Source of the DNA: Alphaproteobacteria bacterium
GTDB lineage: Bacteria; Pseudomonadota; Alphaproteobacteria; DSM-16000; Inquilinaceae
Assembly (NCBI GenBank): GCA_028277405.1
Contig: JANQGH010000055.1
Coordinates: 164,297-228,296, forward strand
Direction: 5' to 3'
Length of the DNA stretch: 64,000 bases
The position numbers and the translations under genes were made by a program. Numbering within the stretch: the first letter of the stretch is position 1; every line of letters starts with the position of its first letter. The notes below the pieces were generated by a model, which was not told where the DNA came from, did no database searches, and worked only from the letters and a program-made list of their open reading frames with translations. Shown in pieces: positions 1 to 7,649 of this stretch.

Positions 1-552
1 AAGACGATCGACGAGTTGGGCCTGTTCCTGAAATCGAACACCTCGCTGGTCGGGCCGTCGGACGGTGTCCTGCACCATCTGCCCGACCGACGGATCGACC
101 ACGAGATCGAGCTGGCCGTGATTATCGGACGCACGGCGCGCAACGTGCCCCGGGACGACGCGCTCGGCTATGTCGCGGGCTACACGATCGGCCTGGATAT
201 GAGCGTCCGGGGAACCGAGGACCGGTCCTGGCGCAAGTCTCTCGACAGTTTCACCGTCCTTGGGCCGGCACTGGTCACCGCCGACGAAATCCCGGACCCG
301 AACACGCTTGACTTCACACTCTCGGTCAATGGCGAGGCGCGGCAGGCCTCGAACACGCGGCTCTTGGTTTTCGATGTCGCGAAACTGATCTGCTACGCGT
401 CGGACAGCTACACGCTCTATCCCGGTGACGTGATCCTGACGGGCACGCCTGAAGGCGTGGCGCCGGTTGAGGCGGGCGACGAGATCCAGTGCTGGATCGA
501 GGGCATCGGCGATATGCACGTTGCCGTCCATGCCCCTGGGGTGGCGGCATGA
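1..552 (+). CDS. Fumarylacetoacetate hydrolase (FAH) family protein, 5' truncated by window edge
   Basis: The reading frame is open from base 1, so the gene starts upstream; 183 residues are visible, lacking roughly the first 100 of a usual ~280-residue member. The FAH metal site is visible as E-x-E in DHEIELAVIIG and the Asp in GYTIGLDMS, and the C-terminal TGTPEGVAPVEAGD block is typical. Members hydrolyse or decarboxylate 2,4-dioxo acids or act on 2-keto-3-deoxy acids in the cytoplasm. The stop overlaps the start of the following dehydratase (ATGA), so the two are translationally coupled, suggesting the hydrolase acts after the dehydratase. The exact substrate cannot be read from sequence. 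Confidence 0.85.
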   Translation, partial: KTIDELGLFLKSNTSLVGPSDGVLHHLPDRRIDHEIELAVIIGRTARNVPRDDALGYVAGYTIGLDMSVRGTEDRSWRKSLDSFTVLGPALVTADEIPDPNTLDFTLSVNGEARQASNTRLLVFDVAKLICYASDSYTLYPGDVILTGTPEGVAPVEAGDEIQCWIEGIGDMHVAVHAPGVAA

Positions 553-1625
553 GCCCGGTCATACAAGAGGCGCGGGTGGGGCTCTTGACCTACCGCCTCG
601 AGCGTCCGATGGGCGGCTCAGGCGTCTCCGTGGTCGACCTGATCGTCGCTGAACTGGCCGATGCGGATGGGGTGCCGGGCTTCGGCTTCAGCTACGTGAT
701 CGCCGGGGGCGGGGGGCTCGTGGCCGAGCGCTGCGCTGCCCTCGCGGCGCGGTTTCTCAAGGCCAAACCGCTGCACCCGGCACCATGCCATTGGCGCGAG
801 ATTGCCAAGAGCTTCAATCGCACGGGGCCTGGTCCGAATCTCGTGGCGCTCGCGGCGCTGGACTTGGCGCTTTGGGATCTGAACGCGCGTCGGCACGGCG
901 TGTCGTTGGCCGCGGAAATGGGCGGCAAGGCGCGGGCGGTCCCCGTCTATGCCAGCGGCGGCTTTCGACCCGGCATGGACCCAGGCGAGGCCGCCGACAT
1001 CGCCACCGCTTGCGTCGAGGCGGGCATGGCGGGGGTCAAGCCCCGGATCGAGGGCCGGCCTTCGGACGCGGCGCTTATCGCCGCGGTGGCGAACGCCGTG
1101 TCCGGGCGGGCATGGGCCATGGCCGATATGAATGAAAAGGGCGACCAGGTGCGGGCACGGTGGGCGCTGGACATGGCCCGTGACCACGGCCTGTTGTTCG
1201 TTGAGGAACCGCTGCCGGTCGCTGATCATGAGGGGCTGCGCGGTCTTGCCTCCCGCGCCGGTCCATGGATCGCAACGGGAGAACACCTTCAGCCGGTCGC
1301 GGCCTTTACCGACCTGGCCCGCAACCGCCTCGCCGCTGTCTTGCAGCCGGATCTCGCCATGGTCGGCGGCATGACGCCCAGTTTGCACGTCGCGCTGATG
1401 GCCGAGGCCTTGGGCCTTCAGGTCATGCCCCATTTTCTGCCCGGCCTTTATTGCCATCTCGCAAGCGCCGTTCCGTCCGTCACGATGCTGGAGGATTTTC
1501 CGCTGCTGGAGCCGCTGTTCCAAGGCATGCCCGTCATCGAAAACGGTACGGTCGCGCCCCGCGATACGGCCGGCCACGGCCTTGGCCTCGATCCGGGCCG
1601 TGTCTCACAGATCACCTGGCTTTGA
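549..1625 (+). CDS. Enolase-superfamily (mandelate racemase/muconate lactonizing enzyme type) acid-sugar dehydratase or racemase
   Basis: 358 residues, a normal length for the family. ATG at 549 was chosen because it forms an ATGA overlap with the preceding FAH gene; an upstream in-frame start would extend into that gene with non-homologous sequence. The barrel shows metal ligands in MADMNE, FVEEP and TGEH, then LQPDLAMVGG and the MPHFLPG histidine. The usual K-x-K catalytic pair on the second strand reads K-P-R (VKPRIEG), so one base is altered. Members abstract the alpha proton of a carboxylate, giving dehydration, racemisation or cycloisomerisation. Pairing with an FAH hydrolase favours sugar-acid dehydration; the substrate is unknown. 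Confidence 0.85.
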   Translation: MSPVIQEARVGLLTYRLERPMGGSGVSVVDLIVAELADADGVPGFGFSYVIAGGGGLVAERCAALAARFLKAKPLHPAPCHWREIAKSFNRTGPGPNLVALAALDLALWDLNARRHGVSLAAEMGGKARAVPVYASGGFRPGMDPGEAADIATACVEAGMAGVKPRIEGRPSDAALIAAVANAVSGRAWAMADMNEKGDQVRARWALDMARDHGLLFVEEPLPVADHEGLRGLASRAGPWIATGEHLQPVAAFTDLARNRLAAVLQPDLAMVGGMTPSLHVALMAEALGLQVMPHFLPGLYCHLASAVPSVTMLEDFPLLEPLFQGMPVIENGTVAPRDTAGHGLGLDPGRVSQITWL

Positions 1626-1639
1626 GCGGAGGGCGCGGC

Positions 1640-1951
1640 ATGCTGTTCGTCGTCACCGCCCGCCTCGCCGAAGGCCCCGAGGCAGAAGAGAAACGCACCA
1701 TCTTGCGCCCGGCGCACACGCAAACCGTTCGTGCCATGGCCGCCGACAGGCGCATGGTGCTCGGCGGCGCGCTCATGGACGGCGAGAAGGCGGGCCCGGC
1801 GAGCTTCGCCATCTTGGATCTGCCGGACCGTGCCAGCCTGGACGCCTGGCTCGCCGGCCACCCCTACCAAATGGCTGGGGTCTGGTCCGAGACAAGCGTT
1901 GCGACACTGTCGCTTGCGCCGGTCTTCATTGCGGATAGGCGCCGGACGTGA
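1640..1951 (+). CDS. YCII-related domain protein
   Basis: 103 residues covering a whole YCII (ferredoxin-like, dimeric alpha/beta) domain: an N-terminal strand MLFVVTARL, the RPAHTQTVRAMA helix, GGALMDGEKAGPASFAILDLPDR, then WLAGHPYQMAGVW. A GGAGGG-like Shine-Dalgarno lies about 7 bases before the ATG, 14 bases after the dehydratase stop, so it belongs to the same operon. YCII proteins are small putative enzymes, some muconolactone-isomerase-like or lactone-handling. A supporting lactonase or isomerase role is plausible but is inference from context. Confidence 0.8.
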   Translation: MLFVVTARLAEGPEAEEKRTILRPAHTQTVRAMAADRRMVLGGALMDGEKAGPASFAILDLPDRASLDAWLAGHPYQMAGVWSETSVATLSLAPVFIADRRRT

Positions 1952-2009
1952 GGCGCAGCCTGCTTGAATATTCCCGCCCGGTCTGCGAGGGATTCGGTGT
2001 TTTGCGGAC

Positions 2010-2816
2010 ATGAGACTACGACATCAGATGGCCGACACTCCCGAAAAGCTTGGCATTCAATCCGCCGAAGTCGCCGCTGAAATCCTTGAGGCGCTGACGC
2101 GGATCGGACGCTCGGCGCAATTGAAGGATCTCGCCGCCGAGGCGGGCATGCCGCCGGCCAAGGTGCATCGGTATCTCGTCAGCCTGGTGCGGACCAATCT
2201 GGTGGCCCAGGATCCGGAATCCGGCTTCTATTCGATCGGCAGCCAAAGCATCATGATGGGGCTCGTGGGCCTGCGCGGCCTCGATGTGGTGCGACTGGCC
2301 GGGGCTGCCCTGCCAACGCTTCGTCAGCGCACCGAGGAGACGGCGATCCTGGCCATTTGGACCGACAATGGGCCGGTGGTCGTCCAGTTCGACGAATCCG
2401 CGCGCCCCGTCTACATGAATGTCCGCGTCGGCTCGGTTCTGCCGATCCCCTCGACCGCGGTCGGCCTTGCCTTCGCGGCCCATATCGACCGGCGTATCGT
2501 CGATGCCGTCCTTCGCAGCCACGGGGTGCATCGCATGCCGACCGGGGGCGAAGGGGCGTTCGAGGCGCAGCTGGAGCGGGTCCGGCGCGACGGCATCGCC
2601 TTCGTTCACGGCTCGCTCGTGTCCGGCGTTTCCGCAGTTGCCGCGCCGATCTTCGACCACAAGGACATGATTACGGGCGTGATCGGCGTCATCGGACGGC
2701 AAGAGGATGTCACCCGGACGTTCGATACGGTGATCGTGCCCAGTGTCCGCGACGTGGCGACCGATCTGACAAGACGCCTAGGCGGCGACCTGAACGCGCC
2801 GCAACGCGCACGCTAA
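2010..2816 (+). CDS. IclR family transcriptional regulator
   Basis: 268 residues. The N-terminal winged helix (about residues 18-70: VAAEILEALTRIGRSAQLKDLAAEAGMPPAKVHRYLVSL region) is followed by a GAF-like effector domain with GSVLPIPSTAVGLAFAA, a hallmark IclR segment. It lies downstream of the FAH/dehydratase/YCII genes in the same orientation with a 58-base gap, and most likely regulates them in response to an aromatic or sugar-acid metabolite. A second in-frame ATG at 2028 is equally possible, since no good Shine-Dalgarno separates them. It converges on dctQ with only six bases between stops. Confidence 0.9.
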   Translation: MRLRHQMADTPEKLGIQSAEVAAEILEALTRIGRSAQLKDLAAEAGMPPAKVHRYLVSLVRTNLVAQDPESGFYSIGSQSIMMGLVGLRGLDVVRLAGAALPTLRQRTEETAILAIWTDNGPVVVQFDESARPVYMNVRVGSVLPIPSTAVGLAFAAHIDRRIVDAVLRSHGVHRMPTGGEGAFEAQLERVRRDGIAFVHGSLVSGVSAVAAPIFDHKDMITGVIGVIGRQEDVTRTFDTVIVPSVRDVATDLTRRLGGDLNAPQRAR

Positions 2817-2822
2817 GCTAAG

Positions 2823-3338
2823 CTAGGCAGAGCCGTCACGCTTGCGGCGACGATGTCGCCAGGCGCCCCAGATGGCGATGATCGCCGTTACCGTGACGAC
2901 CGCATAGCCGAAAGAGATCGGCAGGTGAAACACATGCGGCGACCAATCCAGCGATTGGCTTCGTTGCCCCGTAGCATGGGTTGCGAAGCTTTCGTCCCAT
3001 GTGAGATAGGCCAGCCAGCCCAGGAAAAGGCCGCCAAGCAGCAGCCACAGACCGTCCAACGCCCGGTTCACCGCTTTCGGTGCCTTTTGGGTCGCGATCT
3101 CGACAACGATGTGCTCGCCGCGCAAGAAGCAATGAGGCAGTGCCCAGCTGCCGGCAATAATCATCGCCAGAAATGTCAGTTCCAAAATGCCGCGGACCGC
3201 GAAGAGACCGGTATTGCGTCCAACGACATCGATGATCGTAATCAAAGCCAGAAAGAAAATCGCAAGTGCTGCAACAAGACGCATGCCTCGAACAATCGAG
3301 GCGATGATTCCCGGCAGGGTACCGACCCAGTCCGTCAT
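2823..3338 (-). CDS. dctQ: TRAP transporter small permease (DctQ type)
   Basis: 171 residues with four predicted membrane segments: MRLVAALAIFFLALITII, ILELTFLAMIIAGSW, LWLLLGGLFLGWLAYL and FGYAVVTVTAIIAIWGA. RGEHIVVEI after helix 2 is the DctQ consensus. ATG at 3338 was chosen because it overlaps the dctM stop (ATGA) and leaves a normal family length; a longer frame upstream reads into dctM. The protein binds the large permease in the inner membrane as part of a sodium-driven, binding-protein-dependent importer. It is the last gene of a MarR / M19 peptidase / dctP / dctM / dctQ run. Confidence 0.9.
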   Translation of the reverse strand: MTDWVGTLPGIIASIVRGMRLVAALAIFFLALITIIDVVGRNTGLFAVRGILELTFLAMIIAGSWALPHCFLRGEHIVVEIATQKAPKAVNRALDGLWLLLGGLFLGWLAYLTWDESFATHATGQRSQSLDWSPHVFHLPISFGYAVVTVTAIIAIWGAWRHRRRKRDGSA

Positions 3339-4651
3339 CAGAGCAGCCCTCCGTACACCAGGTCGGGCAACCAAAGCGATATCGCCGGGATTGTCACGAT
3401 AAGCGCCAGCCGAAGCAAGTCGGTCACGACGAACGGCGCAACGCCCCGAAACGCCGTCCAAAGGTCCAGATCCGGTACCATCCGGGCCATGACGTACACG
3501 TTGAGGCCGACCGGCGGTGTGACGAGACCCAGTTCGATCGTAACCACCATGACGATGCCCCACCAGATCAGGTTGAGGTCCATCTCGACAATAAGCGGAT
3601 GCAGCACCGGGACGGTCAGCAGTATGACCGTCAGTGATTCCAAGAAACAGCCAAGCAAGATAAGCACAAGCAGGACGATCATTACGACCTGCCAAGGCTC
3701 GGCATCAAAGGATCGTATGAAAGACGCGAGTTCCTGTGGAAATGAAAGCGCGTTGAGAAAGAACTCGAAAATCACGATGCCAAGCAGAATGAACAGCAAT
3801 GAGACGCTGAACGACGCCGTCTCGCGCAGGCTTGCCAAGATGGCACTGGCGTTCAGTGTGCCGCCGGCCAGCCCAATCACCAGGGCCATGCCGACCCCTA
3901 TCGCGGCCCCTTCGGTGGGCGAGAAGATGCCGGCAACGATGCCGCCGACGACCACCGTGAAAAGCGTGAACATGCCGAGCATGTGCCGCTGATCAAGCAC
4001 GCGTTGAACGAAGGGCAGGGGCTTTTGCGGCGGGCCGGCCAGTTCGGGATTGAGCCGCGTCCAAATTGCCACGGTGGTGGCATAAAGGACGATGGCGATG
4101 ATGCCGGGTATCAGGCCCGCGAGAAAAAGCTGGCCGACCGACGTTTCCGTCAGAATTGCGTAGATCACCATGGCGACTGACGGCGGAATCAAGATGCCCA
4201 ACGTACCCCCGGAGGCCACCGTGCCCGCCGCAAGCGCCTTTGAATAGCCAAAGCGCTGCATCTCCGGCAGGGCGATCCGGCCGATGGTCGCGACCGTGGC
4301 GAGACTCGACCCGCAGACCGCCCCGAAGGCACCCGAAGCCAGGATCGTCGAGGTCGCCAGTCCGCCGCGATAGTGCCCGACAAGGGCATTGGCGGACTTG
4401 TACAGGCCGCTGGCCAGCCCACCGCGGGCGGCCAACGCACCCATGAGAATGAACAGAGGAACAACCGACAGCGTATAGTTGGACAGCGAGTCGACCGGTG
4501 CGTTCGACAGCACAAAAATGAGGCTGCGTTCTCCGTCGACGATCCAAAGCCCGCCAGCGCCGACAAGGGCCATCGCAAGCCCCAGCGGCATTCGCAAAGC
4601 CAGGAGGAGGAGCACACAGCCTAGCGCCAGCGCGCCCCCCAGAATGGCCAT
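3338..4651 (-). CDS. dctM: TRAP transporter large permease (DctM type)
   Basis: 437 residues, nearly all hydrophobic, with about 12 membrane segments expected. GAFGAVCGSSLATVATIGRIALPEM and GGTLGILIPPSVAMVIYA are the conserved DctM reentrant motifs, repeated in the second half as ELGLVTPPVGLNVYV. It is the transport-catalysing subunit of a TRAP importer that takes carboxylate-like substrates from the periplasmic receptor. It overlaps dctP by one base and dctQ by four bases, indicating coupled translation. Confidence 0.95.
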   Translation of the reverse strand: MAILGGALALGCVLLLLALRMPLGLAMALVGAGGLWIVDGERSLIFVLSNAPVDSLSNYTLSVVPLFILMGALAARGGLASGLYKSANALVGHYRGGLATSTILASGAFGAVCGSSLATVATIGRIALPEMQRFGYSKALAAGTVASGGTLGILIPPSVAMVIYAILTETSVGQLFLAGLIPGIIAIVLYATTVAIWTRLNPELAGPPQKPLPFVQRVLDQRHMLGMFTLFTVVVGGIVAGIFSPTEGAAIGVGMALVIGLAGGTLNASAILASLRETASFSVSLLFILLGIVIFEFFLNALSFPQELASFIRSFDAEPWQVVMIVLLVLILLGCFLESLTVILLTVPVLHPLIVEMDLNLIWWGIVMVVTIELGLVTPPVGLNVYVMARMVPDLDLWTAFRGVAPFVVTDLLRLALIVTIPAISLWLPDLVYGGLL

Positions 4652-5715
4652 TACCGGTTTGTCCCGTCACCCTCGCCATGCCGCGCCATGCCGTCCAAGA
4701 GCGTCTGATACGTCGCGTGGGCCGGCAGGCCGTCAGCTTCCATCTCTTCCAGGATTTCGTTGACGGTCGGCGCCAGAACCTCGCGGGCCACACTGATCTG
4801 TGCGTCGGTTGCAACCGTCACCACATTGCCCGCCTCTTCGGCGAGCCGGATTCCCAGCTGATCGAGATCGATGAAGCACTGGGTTGCGTACTCCGCGAGT
4901 GCCCAGCCCGAGAAGTGCTCATCCACAATCGCTTGCAGATCCTCGGGCAGCCGGTCGTAGGCGTCCTTGTTCATGCCGATAATCGTCGGGCTTGCGATCA
5001 TGTTGGAAAGGAAATGGTGGTCGGTCACCTCATGAAGGCGGAAGACGGCGATCGCCGCCCCGGTCAGAAGGCCGCCATCGATCACGCCGCGTTGCAGGTT
5101 CTCATAGAGTGCCGACAGCGGAATGCTGACCGGGTCCATACCCAAGGCGCGCGCCGATTGTTCGACCTCTCGACCGATGGCGCGCACCCGCAGGCCCCCC
5201 AGATCCTCGAACGAGGCAATCGGCTCGCGGGCATGCACGTCGGACATGGGCCCGGTGAAGATGGCCAGGATGCGGATGTCGTCGAACTCGTCCGCAAGAT
5301 CTGTTTCGGACATCTCCAGCAATGTTCGGCTTGCCGCCATGCGGTCGGAAACGCTGAAGGGCAGGGTGATCAGAGACGTCAGCGGGAACCGCCCCGGGTG
5401 GTTTTGCAGCGCGACATAGGTGTAGTCGAGCACGCCGGCCACGAGTTGATCATATTGCTGGGTCTGGTCGGCGAACGTATTGCCGCCGCTAAAGGTCTCG
5501 ACCTCGATGCGCCCCTCCGACCGCGTCTCAAGCTCTTGGGCCATCCATTCGAACAGGCACTCCGCGATCGGGCTGGTCGAAGGTCCGGGATAGGCCGTCC
5601 GCAAGGTAATGGTGTCGCCAGTCGCCTCAGATGCACCGGCAAGGACCACGGTGCCACCGACGACCGCGGCAATCACCGATGCACGGATGTTTCTGGATCT
5701 CATGGCTTTTTTCAT
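4651..5715 (-). CDS. dctP: TRAP transporter periplasmic substrate-binding protein (DctP type)
   Basis: 354 residues with a signal peptide (basic MKKAMRSRNIRAS, hydrophobic VIAAVVGGTVVLAGASEA), then a DctP fold: TLRTAYPGPSTSPIAECLFEWMAQELETRS, FSGGNTFADQTQQYDQLVAGVLDYTY, LGGLRVRAIGREVEQSARALGMDPVSIPLSALYENLQRGVIDG. The conserved Arg of LRVRA normally clamps the substrate carboxylate. It sits between the M19 peptidase and the two permeases, so the ligand may be a peptide-derived or carboxylate product of that enzyme; this is inference. An alternative ATG lies four codons downstream. Confidence 0.93.
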   Translation of the reverse strand: MKKAMRSRNIRASVIAAVVGGTVVLAGASEATGDTITLRTAYPGPSTSPIAECLFEWMAQELETRSEGRIEVETFSGGNTFADQTQQYDQLVAGVLDYTYVALQNHPGRFPLTSLITLPFSVSDRMAASRTLLEMSETDLADEFDDIRILAIFTGPMSDVHAREPIASFEDLGGLRVRAIGREVEQSARALGMDPVSIPLSALYENLQRGVIDGGLLTGAAIAVFRLHEVTDHHFLSNMIASPTIIGMNKDAYDRLPEDLQAIVDEHFSGWALAEYATQCFIDLDQLGIRLAEEAGNVVTVATDAQISVAREVLAPTVNEILEEMEADGLPAHATYQTLLDGMARHGEGDGTNR

Positions 5716-5727
5716 GGTCTTTTGCTC

Positions 5728-5754
5728 CCTGTTTAGGGCCCGTTTCGAAACAGG
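5728..5754 (-). promoter_or_regulatory. Stem-loop overlapping the dctP ribosome-binding region
   Basis: A 7-bp perfect stem (CCTGTTT / AAACAGG, 13-base loop) lies in the 42-base gap between the M19 stop and the dctP start. On the transcribed strand the 3' arm ends in the AGG of the AGGGAG Shine-Dalgarno for dctP. It may tune translation or processing of the abundant binding-protein message. There is no U-run, so it is not a terminator. Confidence 0.35.
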
Positions 5755-5757
5755 CTC

Positions 5758-6885
5758 TCAATGGCTGGCCTCCAGCGTGCGACGCGTGAAAGAGAGCCAA
5801 TTCCCTCCGATCAGCCCCGCCGTCTCTTCGGGGGAAAAGCGGCCTTGCAAGGCCGCGGTGATCGACGGCCATTTCTCGTAGGCGTCAAACTCGATCAGCG
5901 CTTCTCCGAGCGGCGGGACTTCGTGCAGGGCAAAACCCGCGGCGATGAAGGCATCCTTCGCGCCCTGTTGCATCTGGGACGGCATGTCGGGCGTGACCCC
6001 GCCCCAGTCGGTAGCGATGCCCACGCGCTCGATCCCGACGGTGTTGGCCGCGTGATCGACATGCCGGATGATGTGGTCGACGCTTGCATGTGGGTCGTCG
6101 GTGAGAAAATGCGGAATGGCGACAACGCCGAAAAAACCATCCGCATCGCGGATCGCGTGCAGCACGTCGTCGGACTTGGCCCTGGGATGATCATGCAGAG
6201 CGCGACAAGCGGCATGGGTTACCGCCGTTGGCCGCGTGGCAACATCGATTGCATCCAGGCTGGTTCTCTCGCCGCTATGGGACACATCGACGATGACGCC
6301 AAGCGCGCCGAGATGTTTCACGAACGCGGTGCCGAAGCGGCTCAGGCCGGCATTGGCCGGTTCGCTGCACCCGTCGCCGATCAGATTGCGCTGGTTGTAG
6401 GTCAGTTGAACGACCCGAACGCCTGCGCGATACAGCGTATCTATCCGATCAAACTTGCGGTCGGCCCAGGCCGCATCCTGGGTGCCGAGCAGTACACCCA
6501 GAACGTTATCCGACGCAGCCGCTTCCAGTTCGTCGGCCGTTCGGCACAAACGCAAGAAGCCCCCGCATTGCTCGGCGCGCAGATACCACGCCAGGTCCCG
6601 GATATAGCCGTCCCAGCCTGACGGATCGATCTCAAGGCCGCCAAGCGTCACCTGTATCGCCTTGACACCGGATCTGCGCCAAACCTCGGCTTCGCTGCTG
6701 TTCCTGAACCCGCCGTCGGTGAAGGTGGCGAGGCGCGCGTTCATCATCGACCGGATGATGTGGCCGATCGGCTGCCTCTGCTCCAAGCCGGCCTGCATCG
6801 CTTTCTTCAGTTCCGGCGTCATGACGATCGGTCCGCACATTGGCGCGAAATCGAACACGAACGGGTCGTCGGAGTTCTGGCGCAT
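5758..6885 (-). CDS. Membrane dipeptidase family protein (peptidase M19), variant metal site
   Basis: 375 residues from ATG 6885; TTG and GTG codons just upstream are alternatives. The M19 barrel is clear: YRAGVRVVQLTYNQRNLIGDG, LGVIVDVSHSGERTSLDAID, THAACRALHDHPRAKSDD and GIATDWGG, supplying His and Asp ligands. However, the N-terminal H-x-D metal motif is missing (FVFDFAP in its place) and the bridging Glu region reads LLGTQDA. Such proteins form a known non-canonical M19 branch whose substrates are less certain than renal-dipeptidase-like enzymes. It is probably co-transcribed with dctPMQ under the adjacent MarR gene. Confidence 0.85.
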   Translation of the reverse strand: MRQNSDDPFVFDFAPMCGPIVMTPELKKAMQAGLEQRQPIGHIIRSMMNARLATFTDGGFRNSSEAEVWRRSGVKAIQVTLGGLEIDPSGWDGYIRDLAWYLRAEQCGGFLRLCRTADELEAAASDNVLGVLLGTQDAAWADRKFDRIDTLYRAGVRVVQLTYNQRNLIGDGCSEPANAGLSRFGTAFVKHLGALGVIVDVSHSGERTSLDAIDVATRPTAVTHAACRALHDHPRAKSDDVLHAIRDADGFFGVVAIPHFLTDDPHASVDHIIRHVDHAANTVGIERVGIATDWGGVTPDMPSQMQQGAKDAFIAAGFALHEVPPLGEALIEFDAYEKWPSITAALQGRFSPEETAGLIGGNWLSFTRRTLEASH

Positions 6886-6931
6886 TGAGCACACCAACCT
6901 TACTTGGATTGTCGTTGCGTTTGTCAGTTAC

Positions 6932-6944
6932 ATAACTTAGTTAT
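6932..6944. promoter_or_regulatory. Perfect dyad, candidate MarR operator
   Basis: ATAACTTAGTTAT is a 13-base perfect palindrome around a central T, in the 112-base AT-rich gap between the MarR gene and the M19/TRAP genes. Its position 47 bases before the M19 start and its MarR-like form suggest the local MarR protein binds here. An outer GTTGC/GCAAC pair (6914-6918 and 6950-6954) brackets it. Confidence 0.5.
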
Positions 6945-6997
6945 CCATTGCAACGCCTTTTTGACCAGGTGATTTCGATGGACGTCGGAAAGTGGGA

Positions 6998-7594
6998 TTA
7001 GGTTCGTTCGCGGTTTTTCGCCGTTTGGCTGGCCAGCATTTCGTGCACCACTTCGTTCGCGTCATCGGCGTCGCGCACGAGGTTTTGCAGGATCGCCTCG
7101 AACGCGGTCAGACTGTCAGCATCCAGCGAACGAAACATGCGATCATTGGCCGCCTGCACCACATCGGTGACCATCTCGATGTAGTCTTCGCCCGCCGTCG
7201 TCAGCCGCAGAAGCGTGTGGCGTTGATCCTGCGGGTCCGGCTCTTTGGTCATAAGGCCCTTGGTGGCCAGCCCCTTGGTTTGTGCCGCGATGAACGGGCT
7301 GCTGACACGCATGTAGGTCGCCAGCGCCATGACCGTAACGCCCTTGCGGCCTTGCAGGTCGGCCACGGCGGTCATGATCGTATGTTGGGGTGCGGTCAGA
7401 TCAAAAGCCCGGGCAAGATCGCGGATCATGTCGTTCAACCGGTCCTTCACGGCGAAAATGTTGAACAGCATCCGGCGAAACCTGCGATAGTCCTCCGGCG
7501 CCCGAAACAGCGGCAAGGTGACCGACGGGCGGGGCTTGAACTCCTCATTCGTTCCGCCTCGGGGGGATTTCGAGCGACTGTTGACGGCTGGCAT
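6998..7594 (-). CDS. MarR family transcriptional regulator
   Basis: 198 residues from ATG 7594 (MPAVNS); longer frames run into the divergent gene. The dimer and winged-helix region is seen as LFNIFAVKDRLNDMIRDLARAFDLTAPQHTIMTAVADLQ, then MALATYMRVSSPFIAAQTKGLATKGLMTKEPDPQDQRHTLLRLTTAG, with the DxRxxxLxLT wing as DQRHTLLRLT. It is transcribed toward the M19/TRAP operon and divergent from the PLP enzyme at 7650, so it could control both. A candidate operator lies at 6932-6944. Confidence 0.92.
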   Translation of the reverse strand: MPAVNSRSKSPRGGTNEEFKPRPSVTLPLFRAPEDYRRFRRMLFNIFAVKDRLNDMIRDLARAFDLTAPQHTIMTAVADLQGRKGVTVMALATYMRVSSPFIAAQTKGLATKGLMTKEPDPQDQRHTLLRLTTAGEDYIEMVTDVVQAANDRMFRSLDADSLTAFEAILQNLVRDADDANEVVHEMLASQTAKNRERT

Positions 7595-7649
7595 GAAACG
7601 ACTTCCCGGCTGGAGCTTCTCCCGAATATGCATAGATAGACACGGCGCT

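Noticed and set aside
6961..6974. Second RutR-like site starting TTGACCA
   Set aside because: Only the left half matches; the right half has few matches to TGGTCAA.
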